Of a stretch of DNA of 64,000 nucleotides, positions 45,648 through 53,423 are shown piece after piece. The translations under genes were made by a program, and so were the position numbers. Origin of the DNA: Algibacter_G agarivorans (GTDB lineage: Bacteria > Bacteroidota > Bacteroidia > Flavobacteriales > Flavobacteriaceae); the NCBI RefSeq assembly GCF_039543245.1, contig NZ_BAABJJ010000004.1:1-64000 (forward strand), written 5' to 3'. Each line of letters opens with the position of its first letter. The stretch's first letter is position 1. Below the pieces are notes generated by a model that saw only the letters and a list, made by a program, of their open reading frames with translations, was not told where the DNA came from and searched no databases.

Positions 45648-47107
45648 TACTTTTTAGGATTATGTCTTACGTAAAATGTTTTCTTCTCTAAATATTGTTC
45701 GAAACCATATTTTCCATCTTCACCTCCCGAACCTGATAATTTATAGCCATTATGAAACCCTTGATGTTGCTCTCCATGACCTCTATTTACATAGATTTCT
45801 CCGTATTCAAGTTCATCATTGCATTTCATGATTGTATTCATGTCGTTTGTAAATACCATGGCGGCCAAACCATATTCACAATCATTGGCATAACCAATAA
45901 CTTCATCAAATGTTTTGAATTTTAGGACGGGTAAAATTGGTCCAAATGATTCTTCATGAACAATGGTCATATCTTGGGTTACATTGGTTAAAACAGTAGG
46001 TTCAAACCAATAGCCTTTTTCAAATTGAGTTCCAGTTGGTTTCTTTCCTCCCGTGGCAACTGTGGCGCCTTCCTTAATACTTACCGCTACTAAATGTTCC
46101 ATTTGCTTTAATTCGTTGGCATTTACTTTTGGTCCCATATCTGTATCTTCCAACATGGGGTCTCCAACTTTTAGCTTCTCAACTTTAGCTATGAATTCCT
46201 CCATAAAAACATCATAAATATCTTCATGGATATACATGCGCTCGTTACAGGTACAAACTTGTCCACAGTTATCAAAACGAGAATGCAAGGCAGCATCTAC
46301 GGCAGCATCAATATCAGCATCTTCAAAAACAATAAAAGGGGCTTTGCCTCCTAATTCAAGTTGGACGTGTGTTAAATTTTGAGCTGCATTTCTAGCTATT
46401 TGTTGACCAACAGGTGTAGAGCCTGTCATAGTTACCATTTTGGTAATCGGACTTTCAACAAGGGCATTGCCCATAGCACGACCTGGCCCAGTTAAAATAT
46501 TAATTACTCCAGCTGGAATCCCCACTTTATTTGCGAGATTTCCTAATTCAAGAGTTGTTAAAGGTGTTTCGGAAGTTGGTTTGATTACAATAGTATTTCC
46601 TGCAATTAAAGCGGGACCTAATTTACGGGCTGCAAGCGCTAATGGGAAATTCCAAGCTGTAATGGCTACTACAACACCTCTGGGGATTTTTTGAATCCAG
46701 ATTTGTTCGTTTGGGTTGTCGGAAGGGATAATATCACCTTCAATTCTACGGGCGCCTTCACATGCATATTCAATAAAGGACGATGCCACAGCAACTTCGA
46801 ATCGTGCTACTTTTAATAATTTCCCTTGCTCTTTAACCAGTAACTGTGCTAAATTTTCAGCATTTGCCTTTATCTCGTTGGAAAACTTATACAATAGATT
46901 GGCTCTTTCCCGAGCAGGTAGTTTTTTCCACTTTTTTTGCGCTTTGTCAGCAGCTTCTAAAGCTTCAATAGCTTCTTCGGGCGTTCCGTTTTGCACTTTT
47001 GCTACCACTTCTTCTGTAGATGGACTAATAATATCAATAGTTTCACCAGAAGAAGATGTTTTCCATTTTCCGTTTATAAATAATTGGTATTCTTTTATTT
47101 CTGACAT
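45647..47107 (-). CDS. 3,6-anhydro-L-galactose dehydrogenase (aldehyde dehydrogenase family)
   Basis: 486 residues, standard length. Family motifs: ITAWNFPLALAARKLGPALIAGN (cofactor region), MTGSTPVGQQIA, LELGGKAPFIV with the catalytic Glu, and DNCGQVCTCNERMYI with the nucleophilic Cys. It would oxidise 3,6-anhydro-L-galactose to anhydrogalactonate with NAD(P). Coupling to the cycloisomerase makes the assignment firm relative to other aldehyde dehydrogenases. Upstream lies the remnant of an SDR gene rather than an intact gene. Confidence 0.9.
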   Translation of the reverse strand: MSEIKEYQLFINGKWKTSSSGETIDIISPSTEEVVAKVQNGTPEEAIEALEAADKAQKKWKKLPARERANLLYKFSNEIKANAENLAQLLVKEQGKLLKVARFEVAVASSFIEYACEGARRIEGDIIPSDNPNEQIWIQKIPRGVVVAITAWNFPLALAARKLGPALIAGNTIVIKPTSETPLTTLELGNLANKVGIPAGVINILTGPGRAMGNALVESPITKMVTMTGSTPVGQQIARNAAQNLTHVQLELGGKAPFIVFEDADIDAAVDAALHSRFDNCGQVCTCNERMYIHEDIYDVFMEEFIAKVEKLKVGDPMLEDTDMGPKVNANELKQMEHLVAVSIKEGATVATGGKKPTGTQFEKGYWFEPTVLTNVTQDMTIVHEESFGPILPVLKFKTFDEVIGYANDCEYGLAAMVFTNDMNTIMKCNDELEYGEIYVNRGHGEQHQGFHNGYKLSGSGGEDGKYGFEQYLEKKTFYVRHNPKK

Positions 47108-47134
47108 GGTACTGTGTTTTAAAATTGTTAATGA

Positions 47135-47182
47135 TTATCTACCCATCCAACCACCGTCAACAAGTACCGTAGTGCTATTCAT
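47135..47182 (-). pseudogene. 3' end of a split KduD-like SDR gene
   Basis: Encodes MNSTTVLVDGGWMGR and a stop, the characteristic C-terminus of 2-keto-3-deoxygluconate/gluconate dehydrogenase-type SDRs (VDGGW). The rest of the gene resumes at about 47797, so this piece was cut off by the intervening insertion of about 610 bases. Confidence 0.85.
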
Positions 47183-47268
47183 ATAACGGTCTAGTATAAC
47201 ATAACCGTCAGTTACGGGTTAAATATGCGTTAATTTTCGGTTTAGAACTGGCGTTAGCAATTCCGAGT

Positions 47269-47290
47269 GGATTCGGACGTAGTCGAATCC
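47269..47290. repeat. Inner hairpin of the cassette-like insert
   Basis: Perfect 7-bp arms GGATTCG and CGAATCC around an 8-base loop, nested in a longer imperfect palindrome (about 47194-47310). Could serve as a terminator for the inserted gene or as a folded recombination site. Confidence 0.75.
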
Positions 47291-47303
47291 GCCGTAATTA
47301 CGG

Positions 47304-47756
47304 TTATACATTGTTGTGGTGCGTTTTTATTTCCGTCAGTTTATTTTCTATTTTAGGGTTTATTTTTGTCAAATCGTTAGCAAATTCCATTTTGTCTTTT
47401 GGGGAAATTATTATTAGGTCAAATTTTCCATAAGTCAATTCAATTCTGTCTAAAGAAGGTGCTGGTGATGAAATCAGATTGTTCGACTTTGTAATGGATT
47501 TTATTTTATTTATGTCAAATGATTTATTGTAAACAAAGCCGCATTTGACTTTTAAAATTCCATTTTCCGTAATCGCGTATTCAGTCGAAAAATTTAGATA
47601 TAGACAAAATCCGTAGACCAATAAATGAATTCCTGCGACCGATAGAATCGCTTCTAAGCGTTCATTTTTGTAAACCATATATCCAAGAATAGGTAAGAAC
47701 AACAAAGTCAGAAATCCCATTACTCCATATCCGAATTTTGATTTATATATTTTCAT
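47304..47756 (-). CDS. PH-like domain membrane protein carried by the insert
   Basis: 150 residues. Two hydrophobic segments at the N-terminus (about 10-27 and 36-54), then a small beta domain (YAITENGILKVKCGF, INKIKSITKS, LDRIELTYGKFDLIIISPKD) typical of bacterial PH-like (bPH_2) domains with a closing helix. A role unrelated to polysaccharide degradation is likely; proteins of this kind are often carried by small mobile units and their function is unknown. The gene is intact although it interrupts an SDR. Confidence 0.75.
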   Translation of the reverse strand: MKIYKSKFGYGVMGFLTLLFLPILGYMVYKNERLEAILSVAGIHLLVYGFCLYLNFSTEYAITENGILKVKCGFVYNKSFDINKIKSITKSNNLISSPAPSLDRIELTYGKFDLIIISPKDKMEFANDLTKINPKIENKLTEIKTHHNNV

Positions 47757-47796
47757 CGTTATTTGTTTCTATCGTTTGGTCAAATGCACCACAACT

Positions 47797-48042
47797 TGCC
47801 GCTTCTGATGTTAAAAACACGGTTGGTCCAGCAAAATCTTCAGGATTTCCCCATCTGCTAGCTGGAATACGCTCTAATATGGATTTGTTTCTATCTGGGT
47901 TGTTTCTTAATGCCTCTGTATTATCTGTTGCTATATATCCAGGAGCTATTGCATTTACGTTAACACCTTTTCCTGCCCATTCATTCATTAGCAAAAGTCA
48001 TGGTCATTTGTCCAATAGCTCCTTTACTTGCTGCATATCCAG
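47797..48042 (-). pseudogene. Middle part of a KduD-like SDR, frameshifted
   Basis: Contains YAASKGAIGQMTMTFANEW (Tyr/Lys catalytic motif) and VNAIAPGYIATDNTEALR. At 47980-47994 the sequence AATGAATGAATGG has an extra ATGA relative to AATGAATGG, shifting frame within FANEW. The 5' half of the SDR (cofactor-binding region) is absent: it is replaced by the start of a zinc dehydrogenase gene. The 3' end is cut by the insertion. In agar catabolism this SDR type is expected to reduce 2,5-diketo-3-deoxygalactonate/gluconate. Confidence 0.85.
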
Positions 48043-48262
48043 GAACTCCTTCACCAACTGCATCAATTACTCCAGACATTTCGTGACCAATTGTTTCTGG
48101 TATTTTAACACGTTTATCCATCATTCCATGATAAATGTGAACATCAGTTCCACAAACACCTACATAAGCAACTTTTATTCTTACTTCGTCGTTTTTTGGT
48201 TTTACAATGTCTTTATCTATAACATTGAAAGTTTGATTCCCTTGATATTGAGTAGCTTTCAT
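48043..48262 (-). pseudogene. 5' fragment of a zinc-dependent dehydrogenase fused to the SDR remnant
   Basis: Begins with an ATG and reads as the first 73 residues of a medium-chain dehydrogenase, including GVCGTD and IGHEMSGVI (zinc ligands), then passes without a break in frame into the SDR segment at about 48043. The catalytic and NAD-binding domains of the dehydrogenase are lost. The likely original product is a 2-keto-3-deoxy-galactonate 5-dehydrogenase-type enzyme, inferred from the neighbouring anhydrogalactose genes. Confidence 0.85.
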
Positions 48263-48288
48263 TTCTAATTATCTTTTTATTCTCTTAT

Positions 48289-49239
48289 TTAATTCTTGTT
48301 AATAGGTCTAAATGTTCTCACATAATCAATGAAATACTTATTTTTAGATTCGTCTTTAAGTTCTTCATCTGTTGGTGTAATAGGTGGGTTTTTTCTTGAC
48401 CTCCAATCGTGATCTTCTAAATCAATAATTAGAAACATTTTTCTATTCAGTCCTACGTTTTCAGGATCATTAATGCTTTCTTTTCTTATTTTATTTACTA
48501 ATTTTCCATCATAATAAATGTCTATTGTAAATGCATCTTTCCAATAAGCACCGTATGTATGAAAGTCATTTCTCCAAGGAGAACCATCTTCAGTTTTATG
48601 TTTTACAGATTTATTAATGTCTTTAATAATTGAATTATCACTGTCATTTCTTAAGAAAACATGTGTGTTTGAAGCTGCATTCGCAGCAAACCATTTTTCA
48701 CTATCTCTATCTCCACCATAACATTCTATGATATCTAATTCGCGTTTATCATCTTTGCTTAAAAACCAGAAATTTGAAGACAAAACTTGATTCGCAATTT
48801 TTGCTCTTACTTCTGTGTAAATAGGATATTTTACTTCTTTTTTTGATGTAATTACACCACAATAAACTCTGTTTGTATTCGGTTTTCTTGAGGCACTTAT
48901 AATTAAATTTCCATTTTTAACATCAGAATTATTAGAAGTCCATTCTGTTAAACCTGGACCTCTCCAGCCATTAAAATAGGTATCATTCCAATTCTTTTCG
49001 AATTCAGAATTTTTTCCTTCGTAATTAAATTCATCAGAAAATACTGCTTCAATTTGCCAAGTTTGATTTAATTCTGGGTAGTTTTTAGCTATTGATTTTG
49101 CAATAACTCCGTTGTTAAATTTAATTACTAAATCTTGATTTTCGTTTGTGCCACTCTGTGATGTTGTGTCTTGAGATGCAGAACAAGAGAAAAATAGTAT
49201 TCCAATTGCGACTAAAAATAGTGTGTTTATAGACTTCAT
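48289..49239 (-). CDS. GH16 beta-agarase lipoprotein
   Basis: 316 residues. Lipobox ends at Cys19 (FFSC). Blocks FNGWRGPGLTEW, YCGVITSKKEVKYPIYTEVRAKI and catalytic E167-L-D-I-I-E172 match the Zobellia AgaA/AgaB-type agarase pattern, including the SNFWFL strand and the ITPTDEELKDESKN tail. It should hydrolyse beta-1,4 links in agarose at the cell surface. It is 3 bases from the GH2 stop, so the GH2 and this agarase form a transcription pair. It lies just upstream of the degraded dehydrogenase genes. Confidence 0.93.
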   Translation of the reverse strand: MKSINTLFLVAIGILFFSCSASQDTTSQSGTNENQDLVIKFNNGVIAKSIAKNYPELNQTWQIEAVFSDEFNYEGKNSEFEKNWNDTYFNGWRGPGLTEWTSNNSDVKNGNLIISASRKPNTNRVYCGVITSKKEVKYPIYTEVRAKIANQVLSSNFWFLSKDDKRELDIIECYGGDRDSEKWFAANAASNTHVFLRNDSDNSIIKDINKSVKHKTEDGSPWRNDFHTYGAYWKDAFTIDIYYDGKLVNKIRKESINDPENVGLNRKMFLIIDLEDHDWRSRKNPPITPTDEELKDESKNKYFIDYVRTFRPINKN

Positions 49240-49241
49240 AT

Positions 49242-51785
49242 TTATTGAATATTAATATTGATTATTTGTGATGGCAGGTCTTCTGAAGTTGCCGTAATTT
49301 TTACTAATCCTTTTTTATCTTTTGCTTGAATAATCAATAATGTTCTTCCATTGTGAGTTGTTCCAGAATTAGATTGAAATTTCTCAACACTCTTTTTCCA
49401 ACCATTATCAATACCTAAAAGTTTTGCATGCCCCTCTAAGTTGAAAGTGATTAGTCTATCATCTGTTTTTACAGGGTTTCCATTATCATCAGTAAGTTGA
49501 AGTATAATGTGTGATACATCGGAATGATTTGATTTTATTGTTGTTTCTTCAGAAAAAAACTGAATTTGTGTCGCTTTTCTAGCAGTAATGATTTCAGAGG
49601 TAACTTCTTGACCATTCTTAATACCTTTTGCTGTTAGCTTGCCGTCTGTAAAAGACACGCCCCATTTATAGATATGGTCTTCAAAATCAGATAATTTCTT
49701 TTTACCCAATGATTTGTCGTTTAAAAATAATTCAATGCTTTCACAGTTTGAATAGATTTCAACAGAAATCATGTCGTTTTTATTATAATTCCAATGCTCG
49801 TTAACATCCTGCCATTCCCAAAGGGCATGTTTCCACTTTTCAGAGTCTTTAGCAACTATATTACCATTGTTGTCAATTTTATTGAGTGATTTTTCTATGT
49901 TTTGAGTTGCGATATGAATATGAGGTTCATCGTTCCATAACGTTTTCATCATATGGTAAGAGCCTTTTTTAAACCCAGCAGAATTCAATAATCCAGAAGG
50001 CTGAACACGAACAGGCCATGGGTCTCTAATTTCACCCATATAATCAATACCTGTCCAAAGAAAAGTGCCAGAGATATGTGGACGTTCCATAATAGATTTC
50101 CACTCGTGGTATTGGGCTAGATTTTCGGTACCCATAATGGGTTTGTCTGGATGGTTTTCATGACCATAATCATATAAAACCCTTCTGTAACTGTAACCAA
50201 CAACATCTAAAGCATCTGCAAAGCCAGATAAATGACTTGCTGAAGGCAGAATTAAATTAGCGGTAACTGGTCTTGAGCTGTCCAATTCTTTTACCCATTT
50301 CGATAATTTTTGTGCTGTTTCACCAATATCATACTTCCCTTTTGGTAGGGTTTCTAATTGGTGTTTAATTTCTTCAGTGGTATGTGGTGGTTCTGACCAG
50401 AAATAGTTGCCATCCCAATCCATATTATTAAAAAAACCAGTAGCAGCAGCATTTCTAGGATACGTCCATTCAATTTCGTTACCAATGCTCCATTGAAAAA
50501 TAGAGGGGTGGTTTCGGTGGCTTAACATGACATTATTGATATCTTTTTGAGCCCACTCTTGAAAATGTTCGCCATAGCCTCTAGTAATATAATCGGTACT
50601 TTTTGATTCGTTTTGATTGAAACGTTTATCTTTTGGATTGTCCCATTCGTCAAACAATTCATCTTGAACTAAAAAACCCATTTCATCACATAAATCTAAA
50701 AATTCTGTTGATGCCGGATTGTGTGAAATTCTTATGGCATTGCAACCACCATCTTTTAAAATTTGAAGCTTGCGTTTCCATACGCCTTTTGGGACTGCTG
50801 TTCCAACTAATCCACCATCATGATGTAAGCAGACCCCTTTTATTTTCATATTAACACTATTTAAATAGAAGCCCGTATTAGCATCAAATTTTATGGTTCT
50901 AGCTCCAAAGTTTGTTGTGTAATCCCCTATATTTTCATCATTTTTTAATATGGAAGTAATGGCTGTATATAGATGTGGCGTTTCAATAGACCATAGTTTT
51001 GGGTTATTGATTTCTATATTTTGAATGATTTCATCAGAGGTGTTAGCTTGAACTTTTGCTTCGTTTTCAACAGTAGCAACTTCATTACCATTTTGGTCTG
51101 AAATTTTGGTAACCAATGTGATGTTTTCTTCTGAATCAAAATCATTTTGTAATTTAATATTTAGTTTTACAGTGGCTTTTTCATCTGAAACATCAGGAGT
51201 CGTGATAAAAGTTCCCCAAACAGGAATGTGTAACTTGTTGGTGGTAATCAATTTTACATTTCTGTAAATTCCAGCACCTGTGTACCAACGGCTGTCAGCA
51301 TAACGCGTGTGATCTATCTTTACAGCAATAGTATTGTCTTTCCCGTTTTTGTTTAAGTGCGGTGTTAAATCATAGTAAAAAGGCGAATATCCGTATGGGT
51401 GAAATCCCAATTTTGTGCCATTTATATAGACTTCGGAATTATTGTAAACCCCATCAAAAAGGATATAGGTAACTTCATCTTCATTAAAAACCTTATCAAA
51501 TTCTTTTTTGTAATATCCATAACCTTTACTTGGTAGGTAGCCTGTAGCGTAAGCATCTTTAACTAATGTGGAATCAAAGGCTTGTTCAACAGCCCAATCG
51601 TGAGGCAAGTTTAAGCTTTTATATTTTTCATCATCTACGTCGTTAATATTTTCATTTTCCTGTGATAAATAGAATTTCCAATTTAGATTAAAATCGGTGT
51701 TTTGAGCACTATTTGTTTTTGCTTTAGGTTGATTGCAGCTCAGGCATAATATGAATGCAAAAAATATAAGATGGAAGTTTTTCAT
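49242..51785 (-). CDS. GH2 beta-galactosidase lipoprotein
   Basis: 847 residues with a lipobox ending at Cys17 (LCLSC). Jelly roll (about 30-185), beta sandwich (195-300), TIM barrel (305-600) and C-terminal beta domains are in the normal order. IRISHNP is present; the acid/base is Glu437 in HPSIFQWSIGNE, and the nucleophile is Glu554 in MGTEN. Unlike the GH2 at 10584, both catalytic glutamates are conserved. It probably removes terminal beta-galactose from agaro- or porphyran-oligosaccharides. The upstream region (51786-52092) carries a candidate promoter. Confidence 0.93.
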   Translation of the reverse strand: MKNFHLIFFAFILCLSCNQPKAKTNSAQNTDFNLNWKFYLSQENENINDVDDEKYKSLNLPHDWAVEQAFDSTLVKDAYATGYLPSKGYGYYKKEFDKVFNEDEVTYILFDGVYNNSEVYINGTKLGFHPYGYSPFYYDLTPHLNKNGKDNTIAVKIDHTRYADSRWYTGAGIYRNVKLITTNKLHIPVWGTFITTPDVSDEKATVKLNIKLQNDFDSEENITLVTKISDQNGNEVATVENEAKVQANTSDEIIQNIEINNPKLWSIETPHLYTAITSILKNDENIGDYTTNFGARTIKFDANTGFYLNSVNMKIKGVCLHHDGGLVGTAVPKGVWKRKLQILKDGGCNAIRISHNPASTEFLDLCDEMGFLVQDELFDEWDNPKDKRFNQNESKSTDYITRGYGEHFQEWAQKDINNVMLSHRNHPSIFQWSIGNEIEWTYPRNAAATGFFNNMDWDGNYFWSEPPHTTEEIKHQLETLPKGKYDIGETAQKLSKWVKELDSSRPVTANLILPSASHLSGFADALDVVGYSYRRVLYDYGHENHPDKPIMGTENLAQYHEWKSIMERPHISGTFLWTGIDYMGEIRDPWPVRVQPSGLLNSAGFKKGSYHMMKTLWNDEPHIHIATQNIEKSLNKIDNNGNIVAKDSEKWKHALWEWQDVNEHWNYNKNDMISVEIYSNCESIELFLNDKSLGKKKLSDFEDHIYKWGVSFTDGKLTAKGIKNGQEVTSEIITARKATQIQFFSEETTIKSNHSDVSHIILQLTDDNGNPVKTDDRLITFNLEGHAKLLGIDNGWKKSVEKFQSNSGTTHNGRTLLIIQAKDKKGLVKITATSEDLPSQIININIQ

Positions 51786-52092
51786 GTGCTGATATTAGGT
51801 GTGTTTAGTGCTATTAAAATCTATTATTCAATAAATCATGCCTTTTTGAAAGCAATGAATGATTAACATGGACTGGAACAAATTTAATTGATAACTATTT
51901 ATTCGTAAAAATAGAAGCTAGACAAAAACTAGACACTTCAACAAATTTGTAGTTATTTATAGTTTAATAATTCTATCTTAAATCAAGAGATGAAAGTTTT
52001 TTAAATAACATCTCATCAAACTTATAAACTATCAAACCATGTGGTTATAGAATTAAAACCAAAATTATGATAGATTAATTCTTATTGTGACC
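51786..52092. other. Intergenic region upstream of the GH2-agarase pair
   Basis: 307 bases without a gene. On the minus strand it has candidate -7 boxes TAAATTTG (51879-51886) and TAAGTTTG (52017-52024), and a near-palindrome at 52035-52046 that resembles motifs in front of other glycosidase genes. No terminator for the beta-helix gene is evident. Confidence 0.5.
52035..52046. promoter_or_regulatory. Recurrent CATATG-type motif, copy 4 (palindromic variant)
   Basis: AACCA-TG-TGGTT, a perfect 5-base inverted repeat, next to the candidate -7 box at 52017-52024 upstream of the GH2 gene. It shares the right half TGGTT with copies at 13537 and 25656. Confidence 0.35.
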
Positions 52093-53382
52093 CTATTGGT
52101 TGGTTTCTGTTTTTTTATCTTTTAAAACCCAACCATTTTCTGTTATTTCAATATTTGGTTGTACGTACGCGTTATGGCTAATGATTGTATTTGAATTACC
52201 ACCATAATCTAAAACACCTGCTTTACTTGAACTATGATACATGGCATTTTGTGAAATAACACAACCTTCAAGGTCTTTAATGATAATGCCATAGTAAGGA
52301 TAAGGAGCGCTAAATTTAGCTTCTTTTCTGCCAAACCAGCCCCAGAGACTGTTTCCTGTAATAGAAGTTCCTTTGCAGTTTTTCAATATGATTTGGCTAC
52401 ACATATCACCATCATCTTCACGCTCTACACCATTACTTCTAAATACATTTCCAGTAATTGTGTTTGCTGTTGAATTCTTTAATTCGATGCCAGGGCCAAA
52501 ATTATGATCGATAGAACAACCTGTAATTTGCATTGAATTTGAACCAGAAAGTACAATGCCTCCAGTTTTATTCCATTCAACTCTGTTTGCTGTAACCATT
52601 ATAGAAGCAGTTCCAAAGAATCTTAAAGCATTTTTTTCTTCTTGAGGCATATCTTCAGGAGCAGAGCCTCTTGCAAAAAGGCCATTGCCTTCATTGGCTG
52701 TTAATTGACAATCAATAATCCAACCATCATAACCACTTGTAGCATCAATTCCATGTTCGCCATTAAACATAATCAAGCATTTACGTACAGAAAAAACCCA
52801 ACAACGTTCTAATCTAATTCCAGAACCCGTAAAGTGATTAATACGACAGTCTTCAATACAGATATATTGCTCGCAACCTGCGTTTCTAGCATAAACACCA
52901 TGCATAGATTTACCTAAATTTTTACCATCTAGAGTAAGCCCAAGAATTCGAGTGCCACGGGAGTCTCCTAAATCCAATAGAGCTCTTGCATTTCCAGAAA
53001 GCGCTGAAATAGTTGTTTTGCCTTCAAAATCTTTATCTTTTTTGTCTTTGTTTTCATAGGACCAGGCAGAATAACCTAAAAGTGTAACATGAGAAGGGAC
53101 TTTTATAGGGTGGATAGCATAATTTCCATGAGGAAAGTAAATTGTGCCTTCTGTTTTTTCTGCTTTTTTTATAGCAGCTAAAAGTGCTTTTGTATCATCT
53201 GTTTTTCCATCGCCAACAGCTCCAAAATCTTTGATATTTAGAAAAATATCTGTATTTTCATTTAGAATATCTTGGTTTGAGGTTTGATAATATTTTTCAC
53301 CAAATGAGGTAGCATTCGATTTTGTGTTTATACTTATAAAGCTTAAAATAGTAAAAAGAGAAAGGAGTTGAAAACGATTCAT
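52093..53382 (-). CDS. Right-handed beta-helix protein (pectate-lyase-3-like)
   Basis: 429 residues. Signal-like N-terminus (about 1-24). The start of the mature protein, IKDFGAVGDGKTDDTKAL, is the hallmark of the pectate lyase 3/GH28-like fold; repeated coils then appear (GIRLERCWVF, GIVLSGSNSMQITGC, GIELKNSTANTITGN, IILKNCKGTSITGN). It may be a lyase or hydrolase acting on polysaccharide or a debranching epimerase-type enzyme; the catalytic residues are not identifiable from this sequence. It is placed between GH2 and GH3 genes in a run with sulfatases. Confidence 0.75.
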   Translation of the reverse strand: MNRFQLLSLFTILSFISINTKSNATSFGEKYYQTSNQDILNENTDIFLNIKDFGAVGDGKTDDTKALLAAIKKAEKTEGTIYFPHGNYAIHPIKVPSHVTLLGYSAWSYENKDKKDKDFEGKTTISALSGNARALLDLGDSRGTRILGLTLDGKNLGKSMHGVYARNAGCEQYICIEDCRINHFTGSGIRLERCWVFSVRKCLIMFNGEHGIDATSGYDGWIIDCQLTANEGNGLFARGSAPEDMPQEEKNALRFFGTASIMVTANRVEWNKTGGIVLSGSNSMQITGCSIDHNFGPGIELKNSTANTITGNVFRSNGVEREDDGDMCSQIILKNCKGTSITGNSLWGWFGRKEAKFSAPYPYYGIIIKDLEGCVISQNAMYHSSSKAGVLDYGGNSNTIISHNAYVQPNIEITENGWVLKDKKTETNQ

Positions 53383-53423
53383 GTTGTATGTTTTTAAATT
53401 ATTAATTATGATAATTTTTAAAA

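Larger units (their letters stand above)
47183..47796. mobile_element. Putative gene-cassette-like insertion in an SDR gene
   Basis: About 610 bases interrupt the SDR between its SEAAS and MNSTT segments. The insert holds one gene (47304-47756) whose start is about 37 bases from the edge, and behind it a long imperfect hairpin region (47183-47312). That region contains GTATAACATAACCGT and its near-complement, and an inner perfect hairpin GGATTCG/CGAATCC (47269-47290). GTTGTGGTGC occurs at 47313-47322 and, inverted, at the other edge (47786-47795). The one-gene plus hairpin layout recalls an integron-type cassette, but the sites do not match canonical attC and no recombinase is present. Exact boundaries are uncertain by a few bases. 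Confidence 0.6.

Noticed and set aside
38429..48289. Reading the GH16 group as kappa-carrageenases and the locus as a carrageenan system
   Set aside because: Porphyranase/agarase-type blocks, GH86, two GH117 and the anhydro-L-galactose genes all point to agar/porphyran; no GH127/GH129 or D-anhydrogalactose genes are seen.
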